The translations under genes and the position numbers were made by a program. Source: Isoetes taiwanensis (Eukaryota > Streptophyta > Lycopodiopsida > Isoetales > Isoetaceae). Taken from it: a stretch of 64,000 nt of DNA. How positions within the stretch are numbered: the first letter of the stretch is position 1; each line of letters begins with the position of its first letter. Location: positions 3,392,451 through 3,456,450 of the forward strand of contig JAJEKV010000060.1 in NCBI GenBank assembly GCA_021234155.1, given 5' to 3'. Under the pieces are notes generated by a model that was not told the DNA's origin, did no database searches, and saw only the letters and a program-made list of their open reading frames with translations. This document shows positions 20,265-31,839 of the stretch, one piece after another.

Positions 20265-21000
20265 GTCTAAATAATGGCTACTAGGTCTCTACCCTCCTTC
20301 CCAATACAAGAGGTGAAAACATGCGATCAACCAACATTATATATCCACATAAGATGATAAATAATAAGAATAACATCTAATCCTAATCACATCCATCTAA
20401 CTTATGGTTAGGGTTCATTTATTAGGATTCATGATCCGAACTATGGTTCTAGAATAGCTCTATTAGAGACAAAGAGATGCTAACTCATCTGAATGCTAAC
20501 TTCCGGATCATCTCCCAAAGAATCTACTCAAAATACTTGCTCTGGAGGAATTTCTGCCAATTCCTAGTGTCTCCATCACCCTGTAACGATTTTGGGCCAG
20601 ATTTCACTTCTCCTAATGCACACACGCATTGTAGTAGACTGTGTTGTAGTAGATGATCCTAAAATGGAGTTACTTAATGAAGCTAAGGTCAAGAACTACC
20701 GGAGCCGTAAAATGGCCTAGGTCTAGGGTTTGGCCCTTAGTAGGTTAGGGTTGATATGTCATGCCATGTGGCTCCAATAAGATGTGTGTCCGTATGATAT
20801 GGTCACCAATAGGATGGAGCCACATGGAAATAGTGTCATACCTAAGGTTGGCTAAGTTATATATAATGACTTAGCCATGCCCCCTCCCCACACTAAAATA
20901 TACAAGCATACTAAGATAGGCTTGTATAGTGACATGGCCTAAAATATACGTTTTTATACTGCATATTTTAGGGGAACGCCATATTCCCCCTTTCTTAGCA
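20265..21000 (-). repeat. Old diverged relative of the chromovirus LTR, minus strand, truncated
   Basis: Read on the minus strand, the segment begins TGCTAAGAAAGGGGGAATATGGCG and keeps the landmarks of the LTR at 3070 in order: the GGAATAT start, TACAAGCCTATCTT, GGGGGCATGGC, ACTTAGCCAACC, the AACCCTAA region, and finally GGGAAGGAGGGTAGAGACC with GGTTGATC. It corresponds to about 3070-3810 of that LTR and is clearly more diverged than the two plus-strand LTRs. It is truncated at about 20265 against the LINE. Confidence 0.78.
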
Positions 21001-21073
21001 TAATGTTGTTCTCAGCATTACGAGAAGGTGAACGAACTTATATACCCTTAAACGACCAAAATAATGAGAGATG

Positions 21074-21103
21074 CACAACAGGAGAAAGGCCATTTAGCGA
21101 CGT
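21074..21103 (+). repeat. Left terminal inverted repeat of the CACTA-like element
   Basis: The 30 bases from CACAACAGG to GCGACGT match the right end at 27 positions. The outermost bases are CACAA rather than the canonical CACTA. ATG lies immediately outside. Confidence 0.85.
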
Positions 21104-21315
21104 CTATAGCGACGTCTATGCGACGCCTTGCGCGACGCCCGACGGCGCCGCGACGCCGCGTCGCACGCATCGCCGCAGACATCGCCGCAGCGGCGTCGTC
21201 AGATGCGACGTCTGCAGACGTCTCCCGACGTCGCGCAGACGCGGACGCAGACGTTTTACGTGACGCGGATTCCGGATATCGATGATGACGCGGACGCCGT
21301 CGGCGGCGACGTGGT
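21104..21315. repeat. Left subterminal GCGACG/GACGTC-rich block
   Basis: A dense, CpG-rich run of short direct and inverted GCGACG, GACGTC and GCAGAC motifs is present. In CACTA elements such motifs bind the TnpA-type protein. The apparent ORFs here (Arg/Asp/Ala-rich) are a by-product of the repeat and are not listed as genes. Confidence 0.7.
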
Positions 21316-21324
21316 ACCTAAAAA

Positions 21325-21352
21325 AAATTAAAAAAAAAAAAAAAAAAAAAAT
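21325..21352. repeat. Poly(A) run next to the subterminal block
   Basis: About 20 consecutive A residues are found here. It may be a low-complexity expansion, or the tail of a small retroposed sequence, though no retroposon body could be recognised. Confidence 0.5.
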
Positions 21353-21519
21353 TGAAAGAATTTTAATAGTTAATTACAATATCATATACAAGAGGCAAGA
21401 GGCGAGTAGTGGCTATCTTTACGTGTTCCCCGTTAGGGGAAAACCCGTGATAGCCAATTCTATAACAATACGACCAATATTAGACAATGACATTGAAAGT
21501 TAACGTGAACTAAGAGTTT

Positions 21520-21850
21520 ATAGCACTTACGAATCTATGTAAAAAGCCTTTTCGGCCGACGGAACCCAAGTGAGACGGAATTCGTTTGCTTGAAGTTGCC
21601 TTGGCGGTCCAGGAGGCGATGTTTTTCTTGGAATCCTTTGCACGCTCGAAAGTGATCCGATTGCAAGGAATACAACATGACAAGTTAAATGTCTTATTTC
21701 GAATTGAACTAATGGCAACAAATAACAAATACCTTGATATCTTCCTTATGGACCATTAAGTGGTTTAGGGACCTTTGACCAATCAGCCTCCCAATTTTTG
21801 GCATTCGACTTCAAGTTTGCAATCACTCTTTGCCTTTTCTATAAATCGAT
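21520..21850 (-). pseudogene. Possible exons of a CACTA internal gene, minus strand
   Basis: On the minus strand, 21830-21740 reads RQRVIANLKSNAKNWEADWSKVPK. The stretch 21650-21535 reads RKTSPPGPPRQLQANEFRLTWVPSAEKAFYIDS and is followed by a good splice donor (ATTCGTAAGT). The RLTWVPSAEKAFYIDS part vaguely resembles the first helix of Myb/SANT-like DNA-binding domains. No continuous gene was found, and the assignment is tentative. Confidence 0.3.
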
Positions 21851-22043
21851 AGATTAACACAAAACAAAAGAATAAAAATAAGACTATGACTAGGTCATGT
21901 ACCTTTTTTCGAAGCAGCTCCCCATCATCTAAATGAGCCCCTTCCAAACTGGATTAGTCGGATTAAAAGCCAGAGTTGGCTAACATAGGCTTTTAGGATT
22001 ATAAGCTAGATTTGGCCACCTCTACCTAAGAATTACAAGAAAA

Positions 22044-22330
22044 GTCGACTTGGACCCGAACACTGGTCGCCTCCACTGTGAGTGGAGCCTACCGCGTTCT
22101 TTGAACAAGCCACTACAATTTTATTTTAAACCTAAAAAATAACAAGTGGTCGTGGACTTGAACCCGCACGCGGGTCTCTCTCCACTCTAGATGGAGCCGG
22201 CCGCGTCTTTGAACAAGCCACTCCTTAACCTAGAAAAAATATATGATCGTGAGTGAAGTGGACTTCAACCCGGCACATGGTCCTCCCCACTCTAGGTGGA
22301 GCCCACCCGTGCCCTTGAACAAGCCACTCC
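22044..22330 (-). repeat. Three tandem tRNA-like units (about 75 bp each, about 105-bp period)
   Basis: The units are 22044-22114, 22147-22223 and 22255-22330. On the minus strand each starts near AGTGGCTTGTTCAA and ends with a GGGTTCAAGTCC-like segment, which matches the tRNA T-arm and the RNA polymerase III B box (GGTTCRANNCC). The unit length equals that of a tRNA, and AT-rich spacers separate the units. The cloverleaf is not convincing in the D and anticodon arms, so they are called tRNA-like, not tRNA genes. Confidence 0.4.
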
Positions 22331-22460
22331 ATCAATTTTTTTAACCTACTTAAAATTATAAAATAAAATGCAAGTGCGATCAACTTACCAAAAGAAGGAC
22401 GTAGGTAACAAGATCCCGACGGGTCCAAATCGAAATAGAAAGCAACAAAGAGTTAGAAGA

Positions 22461-22797
22461 ATAAGAACAACGAAAAAAAAAAGATCAAGAAGAAACAAAA
22501 AAAAAAAAAAGAAGATGAAGAAATAGTAAAACAAGAAAAAAAAAAAAATGAATGAATCAAAGAAGAAGAGAAGGGTGGGAGAAAGAAGAGAAGGGGAAAG
22601 AGGAGAAAAAAGAAATTAGGGGAAAGAAAGAGAAGAATGGAAGAAATAAGAGAATGAAATGGAAGAAGATAGAAGAATGGAAGAATGGAAGAGTGAAATG
22701 AGGGAAGAATCAAGAAAGAAATGAGGAAAGAAGGAAAAAGAAGAAAAATGAAGAAACAAGAAGAAGAAAAAGAAGGAAAGAGATAGAAAAAAAAAAT
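22461..22797 (+). repeat. Purine-only tract
   Basis: About 330 bases are almost entirely A and G, with GAAGAA, GGAAGA and A-runs. Such tracts can form triplex DNA and are common low-complexity inserts in plant repeats. No coding function is inferred from either strand. Confidence 0.8.
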
Positions 22798-22959
22798 TTG
22801 AAATCTACACTAAATCATTCAATCCAAAACCATTCAATCCAAAACCATGATCTACTAACCTTAAAAAGAGTGCTTGCAAGTCGCTCAAGGTCAGATACCA
22901 AGATCGCCTCTAGTCGATAGAAGGAAGCCTAGGAATGGTCCCGAAAAGACGGCCCCACG

Positions 22960-23110
22960 GATCGAAAGTACACGGCGCCGCGATGCGACGCCGCGGACGC
23001 CGAGATGCGACGTATTTGAAATCGTGATATAACGATTTCAAAAAATCGTGATATACGGGTTTAACGCCGCGATGCGACGGTCCGCGACGATTTTGTTATA
23101 GCGACGCCTA
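22960..23110. repeat. Second internal GCGACG-rich block with a perfect hairpin
   Basis: The motif family is the same as in the subterminal blocks (GCGACGCC, GATGCGACG, AGCGACGCC), 1.9 kb inside the left end. It includes the perfect inverted repeat GAAATCGT/ACGATTTC with a 6-base loop at about 23020-23041, and a second GATATA copy follows. It may be the end of an older nested CACTA element or a displaced subterminal domain. Confidence 0.6.
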
Positions 23111-23269
23111 ACACTTTTAATTTTTTGGTGCCTTTTTTTCATCCGATGGTCATGAAAGTTTGTCCTTATGCTAATTTGGACATTCCCGAGCCATATATGC
23201 GCCAAAATCACATTCCGGATTTAACCAATCTTCTATTACTACTACTTACTTAATGTAAGCGGATGTTTG

Positions 23270-26200
23270 AGCCCGGGTGGTATGTTTGAGCCAGGGGTGG
23301 CGGTTTGATAAGTTCTCTGGACGGATGTTGGATTTTTTTGGCCATTATCTAACGAGGGCCCTTGAACGAAGGATTCAATGGTTGGATAGGGGAACCGAGA
23401 TCCGCGGAGTGTGGTCTTTAGCGATGGCCCTGGGAGGAGCCGCCAGAAAGGCTGCCTCGGGGAAACTTTTTTGGGGCTCACCTTCCTGGGGTTCGAACTC
23501 TCCCCTCTAATGAGGCAGCCTTGCAAGGTCCCGCCTTGTTTGACTTGGGCAAGTGTGCCACTCGGGCTGCCCAACAACAAAGTTGCCCTGACCGCTCTAA
23601 TGTAAACACTTTGATCTAAACCTTGTCCAGAAATTTTGAAAACCGGCCTCAGATGTTGGCGATGACTTAGGAAGCCTGGCCGACAAAAAATCAGAATTTA
23701 ATTCCGTACTATGCATTAATTATGAATTTATGAATGTCTTGCTACCGCAAAGTCGCCTTTACTTCTTAACCGCCACAACGGAGGAGTACAGATCCAAACT
23801 CCATTCCGTCGGGTTCCCCTTGCTTCGTTCTCAACGCATCTTATCGCCAAGTCCCAAGTGTAAAAGAGCAAAACTCGGCACCCAAAACGCAAAACCCCCG
23901 CTAGAACCTCGCAACTCATAGGGTTTAGGTTTCGGAGGCTCTATCCTTGTCGATTCGACTAGGACCTTGCGCCGCGATCTTGACGAGAGGGGGGGTGTTG
24001 ACGCCGAGAGCATGGACCCTAAAACCACCGAAGCAGCCTTTTGCCCCAAAAGTCCTCTCCGGCAAGGCCCCGGGCGACGGACGGGCAACTTCCCTCTCCG
24101 AATGATGATTCGCTCGCCAATGGACTCGAACGCCGACATTACCCCTCGAGACCAAGTTTCGCGGGCCGTAAGACCACCCCTTCTCGAAAGCGCCAAACTA
24201 TCTCATGTCCAACACACTCGTAGTCAATTGGCCTAGGAGGTGGTCACGAATACCGCAACGTAGGGCGTAAGTGTTTCTTTTCTTTTGCAAAACTGACCGC
24301 GGCAACTTGATTCTAGGGTAATTTCGCCTCCCTGACGATGTGGCGAAGTCGAATCGCCATTCCGGAGCCTCCGCAATGTCCGGAATGACAAAACACTTTG
24401 GTTTCTACACGGCCGACCGCAGAACGAGCGGCTTGCGGTTTGATAAGTTCTCCCGACGGATGTTGGATTTTTTGGACCTTATCGAGCCTGTGGCCCTTGA
24501 ACGAAGGATTCAACTGGCCGGATAGGGGAACCGAGATCCGTGAGTGTGGTCTTTAGCGCACGGCCCCCGAGGGAGCCGCCGCCAGAAAGGCTACCTCGAA
24601 ATTTTTGGGGCTCGCCTCTTGGGGTTCTGGACTCTCCTCTAATGAGAGGCGTACCTTTGCAAGGTCCCCTGGCCTTGTTTGACTTGGGCAAGTGTGTGCT
24701 CGGCTGCGCCAACAACAGTCTGCCCTGACCGCTCTAATGCAAACACTTTGATCTAAACCTTGTCCGAAATTTTGAAAACTGGCCTCAGATGTTGGCGATG
24801 ACTTAGGAAGCCCGGCCGACAAAAAAATCAGAATTTAATTCCGTACTATGCATTAATTACACAAATTTATGAATGTCTTGCTACCGCAAAAGTCGCCCTT
24901 TACTTCTAACAAACACCACAACGGGAGGAGTACAGATCCAAACTCCATTCCGCCGGGCCCCTTGCTTCAAGGTTTCAATCAGATCTTATCGGCCAAGTCC
25001 CAAGAGCAAAAGACCAAAACTCCCCAGACCCAAAACGCAAAACCCCGCTAGAACTCGGCAACTCATAGGGTTTACGCTTCAGAGGCTCTATCCTTGTCGA
25101 TTCGACTAGGACCTTGGCGCCGTGTCTTGACGAGAGGGGGGTGTTGACGCCGAGAGCACGGACCCTAAAACCATCCGGAAGCAGCCTTTGCCCCAAAAGT
25201 CCTCTCCCCAAGGCCCCCGCCGACGGACGTGGGCAACTTCCCTCTCCGAATCGCGGATTCGCTCGCCAATGGACCTTAACGCCGACATTGCCCCGGGGAC
25301 CAAGTTTCGCGGGCCGTAAGACCACCCCTTCTCGAGGAAGCGCCAAACTATCTCATGTCCAACACACTCATAGTCAATTGGCCTAGGAGGTGGTCAGCCG
25401 AATACCGCAACGTAGAGCCGTAAGTGTTTTTTTTTCTTTTGCAAAACTAACGTGCAACTTGGTCTCTAGGGTAATTTCGCCTCCTGACGATGTGGCGAAG
25501 TCAATCGCCATTCCGAGCCTCCGCAATGTCCGAACGACAAAACACTTTGGTTTCTACACCGGCCGATCGGGACGCTTGAGGGTTTGATAAGTTCTCCCGA
25601 ACGGATGTTGGATTTTTTGGACTTTATCGAGCCGTGGCCCTTGAACGAAGGATTCAACGGCCGGATAGGGGAACCGAGATCCCGGAGTGTGGTCTTTAGC
25701 TGCACCCCCCCCGGGAGCCGCCAGAAAGGCTACCTCGAAATTTTTGGGGCTCGCCTCTTGGGGTTCGGACTCTCCCTCTAATGAGTCGGCCTTGCAAGGT
25801 CCTGGCCTTGTTTGACTTTGGGCAAGTGTGCTGCCGGGCTGCCCAACAACAGCTGCCCCTGACCGCTCTAATGCAAACACTTTGATCTAAACCTTGTCCT
25901 AAAAATTTTGAAAAACTGGCTCAGATGTTGGCGATGACTTAGGAAGCCTGTTGACAAAAAATCAGAATTTAATTCCGTACTATGCATTAATTACAAATTT
26001 ATGAATGTCTTGCTACCGCAAAGCCGCCCTTTACTTCTAAACGCCACAACGGGAGGGAGGATCCAAACTCCATTCCGCCGGGCCCCTTGCTTAGCGTTTC
26101 AATCAGATCTTATCGCCAAGTCCCAAGTGCAAAAGACCAAAACTCGGCACCCAAAACGCAAAACCCCGCTAGAACCCCGCAACTCATAGGGTTTACGCTT

Positions 26201-29200
26201 CGAGGTTTCTATCCTTGTCGATTCGACCAGGACCTTGGCGCCGTGATCTTGACGAGAGGGGGGGTGTTGACGCCGAGCATGGACCCTAAAACCACCCGGA
26301 AGCAGCTTTTGCCCCAAAAGTCCCTCCCCGGAAGGCCCCGGGCGACGGACGGCAACTTCCCCTCTCCCGAATCATGATTCGCTCGCCAATGGACTCGGAA
26401 CGCCGACATTACCCTCGGAGACCAAGTTTCGCGGGCCAGAAGACCACCCCTTCTCGAGGAAGGCCAAACTATCTCATGTCCAACACACTCGTAGTCAATT
26501 GGCCTAGGAGGTAGTCCGTCGAATAATACCGCAAACGTAAGTGTTTAAGTTTTCTTTTTGCAAAACCGACCGCGCAACTTGGTCTCTAGGGTAATTTCGC
26601 CTCCTGACGATGTGGCTAAGTCGAATTGCTATTCCCGAGCCTCCACAATGTCCGAATGACAAAACACTTTGGTTTCTACACGGCCGACCGCAGAACGCCA
26701 ATGGGTTTGATAAGTTCTCCCGGACGGATGTTGGATTTTTTTGACCTTATCGGTGCCGTGGCCCTTGAACGAAGGATTCAACGGTCGGATAGGGGAACCG
26801 AGATCCGGAGTGTGGTCTTTAGCGCACGGCTCCCCTGGGAGCTGCCAGAAAGGCTACCTCGGGAAATTTTTGGGGCTCGCCTCTTTGGGGTTCGGACTCT
26901 CCCTCTAATGAGACAGCCTTTGCAAGGTCCTCGCCTTGTTTGACTGGGGCAAGTGTGCCAGCCTCGGCTGCCAACAACAAAGTCTGCCCCGACCGCTCTA
27001 ATGCAAACACTTTGATCTAAACCTTGTCCAGAAATTTTGAAAATCGACTCAGATGTTGGCGATGACTTAGGAAGCCTCACGACAAAAAATCAGAATTTAA
27101 TTCGCACTATGCATTAATTACAAATTTATGAATGTCTTGCTACCGCAAAGTCGCCTTTACTTCTAATCGCCACAACGGAGGAGTACAGATCCAAACTCCA
27201 TTCCGCCGGGCCCCTTGCTTCGCTCTCAATCGTGATCTTATCGCCAAGTCCCAAGAGCAAAAGACCAAAACTCGGCACCCAAAACGCAAAACCCCGCTAG
27301 AACCTCGGGCAACTCATAGGGTTTACGCTTTGAGGCTCTATCCTTGTCGATTCGACTAGGACCTTGCGCCCGTGTCTTGACGAGAGGGGGGGTGTTGACG
27401 CCGTGAGCACGGACCCTAAAACCATCCGGAAGCAGCCTTGCCCCAAAAAGTCCCTCCCGAAGGCCCCCGCCGACGGACGGGCAACTTCCCTCTCCTCGAA
27501 TCGTGGATTCGGCTCTCGCCAATGGACTGAACGCCGACATTGCCCTCGGGACCAAGTTTCGCGGGCTGTAAGACCACCCCTTCTCGAGGCGCCAAACTAT
27601 CTCATGTCCAACACACTCGTAGTCAATTGGCCTAGAGGAGGTGGTCATTTAATATCGCAACGTAGGGCGTAGTGTTTCTTTTCTTTAGCAAAACTGACCG
27701 CGCAACTTGGTCTCTAGGGTAATTCGGCCTCCCGGACGATGTGGCTTAAGTCGAATCGCCATTCCCGAGCCTCCGCAATGTCGGAACGACAAAACACTTT
27801 GGTTTCTACACCTGGCCGACCGTAGACGCTTGGCGGGTTTGATAAGTTCTCCCAACGGATGTTGGATTTTTGGACCTTATCGAGCCGTGGCCCTTTGAAC
27901 GAAGGGATTCAACGGCCGGATAGGGGAACCGAGATCCCGGAGTGTGGTCTTTAGCGCACGGCCCCGGGAGCCGCCAGAAAGGCTACCTCGGGGAAATTTT
28001 TGGGGCTCGCCCTTTGGGGTTCGGGGACTCTCCCTCTAATGAGTCGGCCTTGCAAGGTCCTGGCCTTGTTTGACTTGGGCAAGTGTGCCAGCTCGCTGCC
28101 CAACAACAGCTGCCCGGACCGCTCTAATGCAAACACTTTGATCTAAACCTTGTCCGAAATTTTGAAAACCGGCCTCAGATGTTGGCGATGACTTAGGAAG
28201 CCCGTTGACAAAAAATCAGAATTTAATTCCGCATTCATGCATTAATTACAAATTTATGAATGTCTTGCTACCGCAAAAGTCGCCCTTTACTTCTAACCGC
28301 CACAACGGGAGGAGTACAGATCCAAACTCCATTCCGCCGGGCCTCCCTTGCTTCGTTCTCAATCAAGATCTTATCGCCAAGTCCCAAGTGCAAAAGACCA
28401 AAACTCTAAGACCCAAAACGCAAACCCCGCTAGAACCTCGCAACTCATAGGTTTACGCTTCGAGGTTTCTATCCTTGTCGATTCGACTAGGACCTTTGGG
28501 CCGTGATCTTGACGAGAGGGGGTGTTGACGCCGTGAGCATGGACCCTAAAACCACCCGAAGCAAATTTTGCCCCAAAAAGTCCTCTCCCCGGCGCCCCGG
28601 GCGACGACGGCAACTCTCCTCGAATCATGATTCGCTCGCCAATGGACTCGAACGCCGACATTACCCCTCGAGACCAAGTTTCGTGGGCCGTAAGACCACC
28701 CCTTCTCGAGGAAGCGGGCCAAACTATCTCATGTCCAACACACTCGTAGTCAATTGGCCTAGGAGGTAGCCGCATTTATCACCGCAACGTAGGGCTTAAG
28801 TGTTTCTTTGGTTTTTGCAAAACTGACCGCGTAACTTGGTTCTAGGGTAATTTCGGCCTCCCTGACGATGTGGCTAAGTCGAATCGCCATTCCGAGCCTC
28901 CACAATGTCCGAATGACAAAACACTTTGGTTTCTACACTGGCCGATCGCAGAACGCTTGGGTTTGATAAGTTCTCCGGACGGATGTTGGATTTTTTGGAC
29001 CTTATCGAGCCGTGGCCCTTGAACCAAGGATTCAGCTGGCTTGGGATAGGGGAACCGAGATCCGGGAGTGTGGTCTTTAGCGCACGGCTCCCCGGGGAGC
29101 CGCCAGAAAGGCTACCTCGAAATTTTTTTGGGGCTCGCCTTTGGGGTTCTGGACTCTCCCTCTAATGAGGCGGCCTTGCAAGGTCCTGGCCTTGTTTGAC

Positions 29201-31015
29201 TTGGGCAAGTGTGCTGCCGGCTGCCCAACAACAAAGCGCCCTGACCGCTCTAATTCAAACACTTTGATCTAAACCTTGTCCGAAATTTTGAAAACCGGCC
29301 TCAGATGTTGGCGATGACTTAGGAAGCCTCTTGACAAAAAATCAGAATTTAATTCGTGACTATGCATTAATTACAAATTTATGAATGTCTTGCTACCGCA
29401 AAAGTCGCCCTTTACTTTAACCGCCACAACGGGAGGAGTACAGATCCAAACTCCATTCCGGCGGGCCTCCTTGTTTCGATTCTCAATCGTGATCTTATCG
29501 CCAAGTCCCAAGTGCAAAAGACCAAAAACTCTAAGACCCAAAACGCGAAATCCTCGCTAGAATCTCGCAACTCATAGGGTTTACGCTTTCGAGGTTTCTA
29601 TCCTTGTCGATTCGACTAGGACCTTGCGCCGATCTTGACGAGAGGGGGTGTTGACGCCAGAGCATGGGCTCTAAAACCACCAGGAAGCAGCTTTTGCCCC
29701 AAAAGTCCTCTCCGGCCCCCGGGTGATGGACGGCAACTTCCTCTCCGAATCATGATTCGCTCGCCAATGGACTCGAACGCCGACATTACCCCTCGAGACC
29801 AAGTTTCGCGGGCCGTAAGACCACCCCTTCTCGAGGAAGGCCAAACTATCTCATGTCCAACACACTCAGAGTCAATTGGCCTAGGAGGTAGTCCGAATAC
29901 CGCAACGTAGGGCGAAGTGTTTCTTTTGCAAAACCGACCGCGCAACTTGGTCTCTAGGGTAATTTCGCCCCCGGACGATGTGGCTTAAGTCGAATCGCCA
30001 TTCCCGAGCCTCCGCGAATGTCCGAATGACAAAACACTTTGGTTTCTACACGGCCCGACGCAGAACGCTTCGCGGTTTGATAAGTTCTTCCGGACGGATG
30101 TTGGATTTTTTTGACCTTATCGAGCCGTGGCCCTTGAACGAAGGGATTCAACGGTCGGATAGGGGAACCGAGATCCGGGAGTGTGGTCTTTAGCGTATAC
30201 CCCCGGGAGCCCCGCCAGAAAAAGGCTACCTGGGGGAAATTTTTGGGGCTCGCCTCTTGGGGTTCTGGACTCTCCCTCTAATGAGGCGGCCTTGCAAGGT
30301 CCTGGCCTTGTTTGACTTGGGCAAGTGTGCTGCCGGCTGCCCAACAACAGTCTCCGGACCGTTCTAATGCAAACACTTTGATCTAAACCTTGTCCGGAAA
30401 TTTTGAAAACCGGCATGTATGTTGGCGATGACTTAGGAAGCCCGCCGGACAAAAAAATCAGAATTTAATTCCGTACTATGCATTAATTACAAATTTATGA
30501 ATGTCTTGCTACCGCAAAAGCGCCCTTTACTTAACCGCCACAACGGGAGGAGTACAGATCCAAACTCCATTCCGCCGGGCCTCAAGCGTTTGCTCAATCG
30601 CATCTTATCGCCAAGTCCCAAGTGCAAAAGACCAAAACTCGGCACCCAAAACACAAACCATGCTAGAACCTCGGGCAACTCATAGGGTTTACGCTTTTAG
30701 AGGCTCTATCCTTGTCGATTCAACTAGGACCTTTTGCGTCGTGTCTTGACGAGGGGGGTGTTGACGCTTTGAGCACGGACCCTAAAACCATCCGGAAGCG
30801 CTTGCCCCAAAAGTCCTCTCCTCAAGGCCTCCGGGCGACGACGGGCAACTTCCCTCTCCGAATCGTGGATTCGCTCGCCAATGGACTCCTGAACGCCGAC
30901 ATTGCCCCCGGGACCAAGTTTCGCGGGCCGTAAGACCACCCCCTTCTCGAGGCGCCAAACTATCTCATGTCCAACACACTCGTAGTCAATTGGCCTAGGA
31001 GGTGGTCGAATATCG
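23270..31015 (+). repeat. Tandem array of a 1.13-kb unit, nearly seven copies, inside the CACTA-like element
   Basis: Landmarks recur in step. GATAAGTTCTCCCGRACGG occurs at about 23306, 24443, 25587, 26709, 27840, 28965 and 30078; ATGAATGTCTTGCTACCGC at about 23730, 24869, 26001, 27128, 28256, 29381 and 30497. Spacing is 1113-1144 bp. The array starts and ends inside a unit. Units differ by many small changes that centre on CAG/CTG and G/C runs. Short ORFs occur in both strands of each unit, but none stays open across units, so no protein is called. Each unit carries a GTAAGT...TCTCTAG interval of about 50-60 bp that resembles a very short intron. Confidence 0.9.
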
Positions 31016-31565
31016 CTATGCATTAATTAATTCCCTTACTATGCATTAATTCCAATTTATGAATGTCTTGCTACCGCCCAACAACAGTCAGCCTAGACCG
31101 CTCCAATGCTACCTATTTGATCGTAACTTTATCCCGAAATTCTAAAACTTTGCTCGTATGATGGGGATGACCTAGGAAGCCACCGACAAAAAATCAGAAT
31201 TTAATTCCATACCATGTATTAATTACGAATTTATGAAGCGTAATGCAAAAGAACGATAACTAAAAAATTCTCGTGATCGAAAAAAGGTGGAATTTTGACA
31301 AGCAAGTGCAACGCGGCTTCTGGGGCGGACATGAGAAAACATTTCACTAGAATATGCGGTGTTGGTGCACGATGAAATAGCTCCGAAGTCTTCCGAGCTC
31401 ACGGCCGCCACAAAAGTTCTCTTTACGAAGGCCCTTGGCGCATGGACTCCAGCAATTTCCCTCTCCAAAACCATGATTTGGCTCTTCCAATGGACATTAC
31501 CCTGGGGACCAACTTTCGTGGCCAGAAGACCACCCTTGTTCTCCAAAAAGAACAAAGTACACTAG
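31016..31565 (+). repeat. Diverged partial array unit next to the CACTA right end
   Basis: This segment is a shortened, diverged version of the 1.13-kb unit: TATGAATGTCTTGCTACCGCC, CCCAACAACAGTC, GATGACCTAGGAAGCC and the CAATTTCCCTCTCC...CCATGATT block are recognisable in the same order. It may be the ancestral terminal segment from which the array expanded. Confidence 0.7.
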
Positions 31566-31839
31566 ACGTCCAGCAGACGCCGCGCGACGCCACACGCTCA
31601 CGCGACGCCACGCCGCGACGCTGACACCTCGCCGCCCACTGGCGCGGATGACCGCCACGCCACGTTGTCGACGTCGCGACGACGCCGCGACGCCGACGCA
31701 GTTCGCGACGCGGACGCCGCGATTGACGCCGCGATGGTCACGCGTTAATTGCGACGCAGTTCCCGCGACGCGGACGCCGCGATTGACGTCGCATGGTCAC
31801 GTTAATTGCGACGTCACGTGACTCAGACGTCGCAAGCCC
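31566..31839. repeat. Right subterminal GCGACG-rich block
   Basis: A dense array of GCGACGCC, GACGTCGC and GCGACGCGGACGCC is present, with a 76-bp direct repeat (GACGCAGTT...GGTCACG...TTAATTGCGACG, about 31696 and 31752). It is the counterpart of 21104-21315 and a likely transposase-accessory binding region. Confidence 0.75.

Noticed and set aside
21104-21331. Arg/Asp/Ala-rich ORFs in the subterminal block
   Set aside because: They arise from GCGACG repeats and are open in several frames at once, with no conservation on the other end of the transposon.
22453-22713. 86-codon minus-strand ORF rich in Phe, Ser and Leu
   Set aside because: It is the translation of the polypyrimidine strand of the purine tract.
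23270-31015. CRISPR-like array
   Set aside because: The units are 1.1 kb, not short repeats with unique spacers, and the DNA is plant nuclear.
23242-31023. Many 60-136-codon ORFs on both strands of the array
   Set aside because: No frame stays open in more than a few units, and the differences between units are not codon-shaped. They are by-products of GC-rich repeat sequence.
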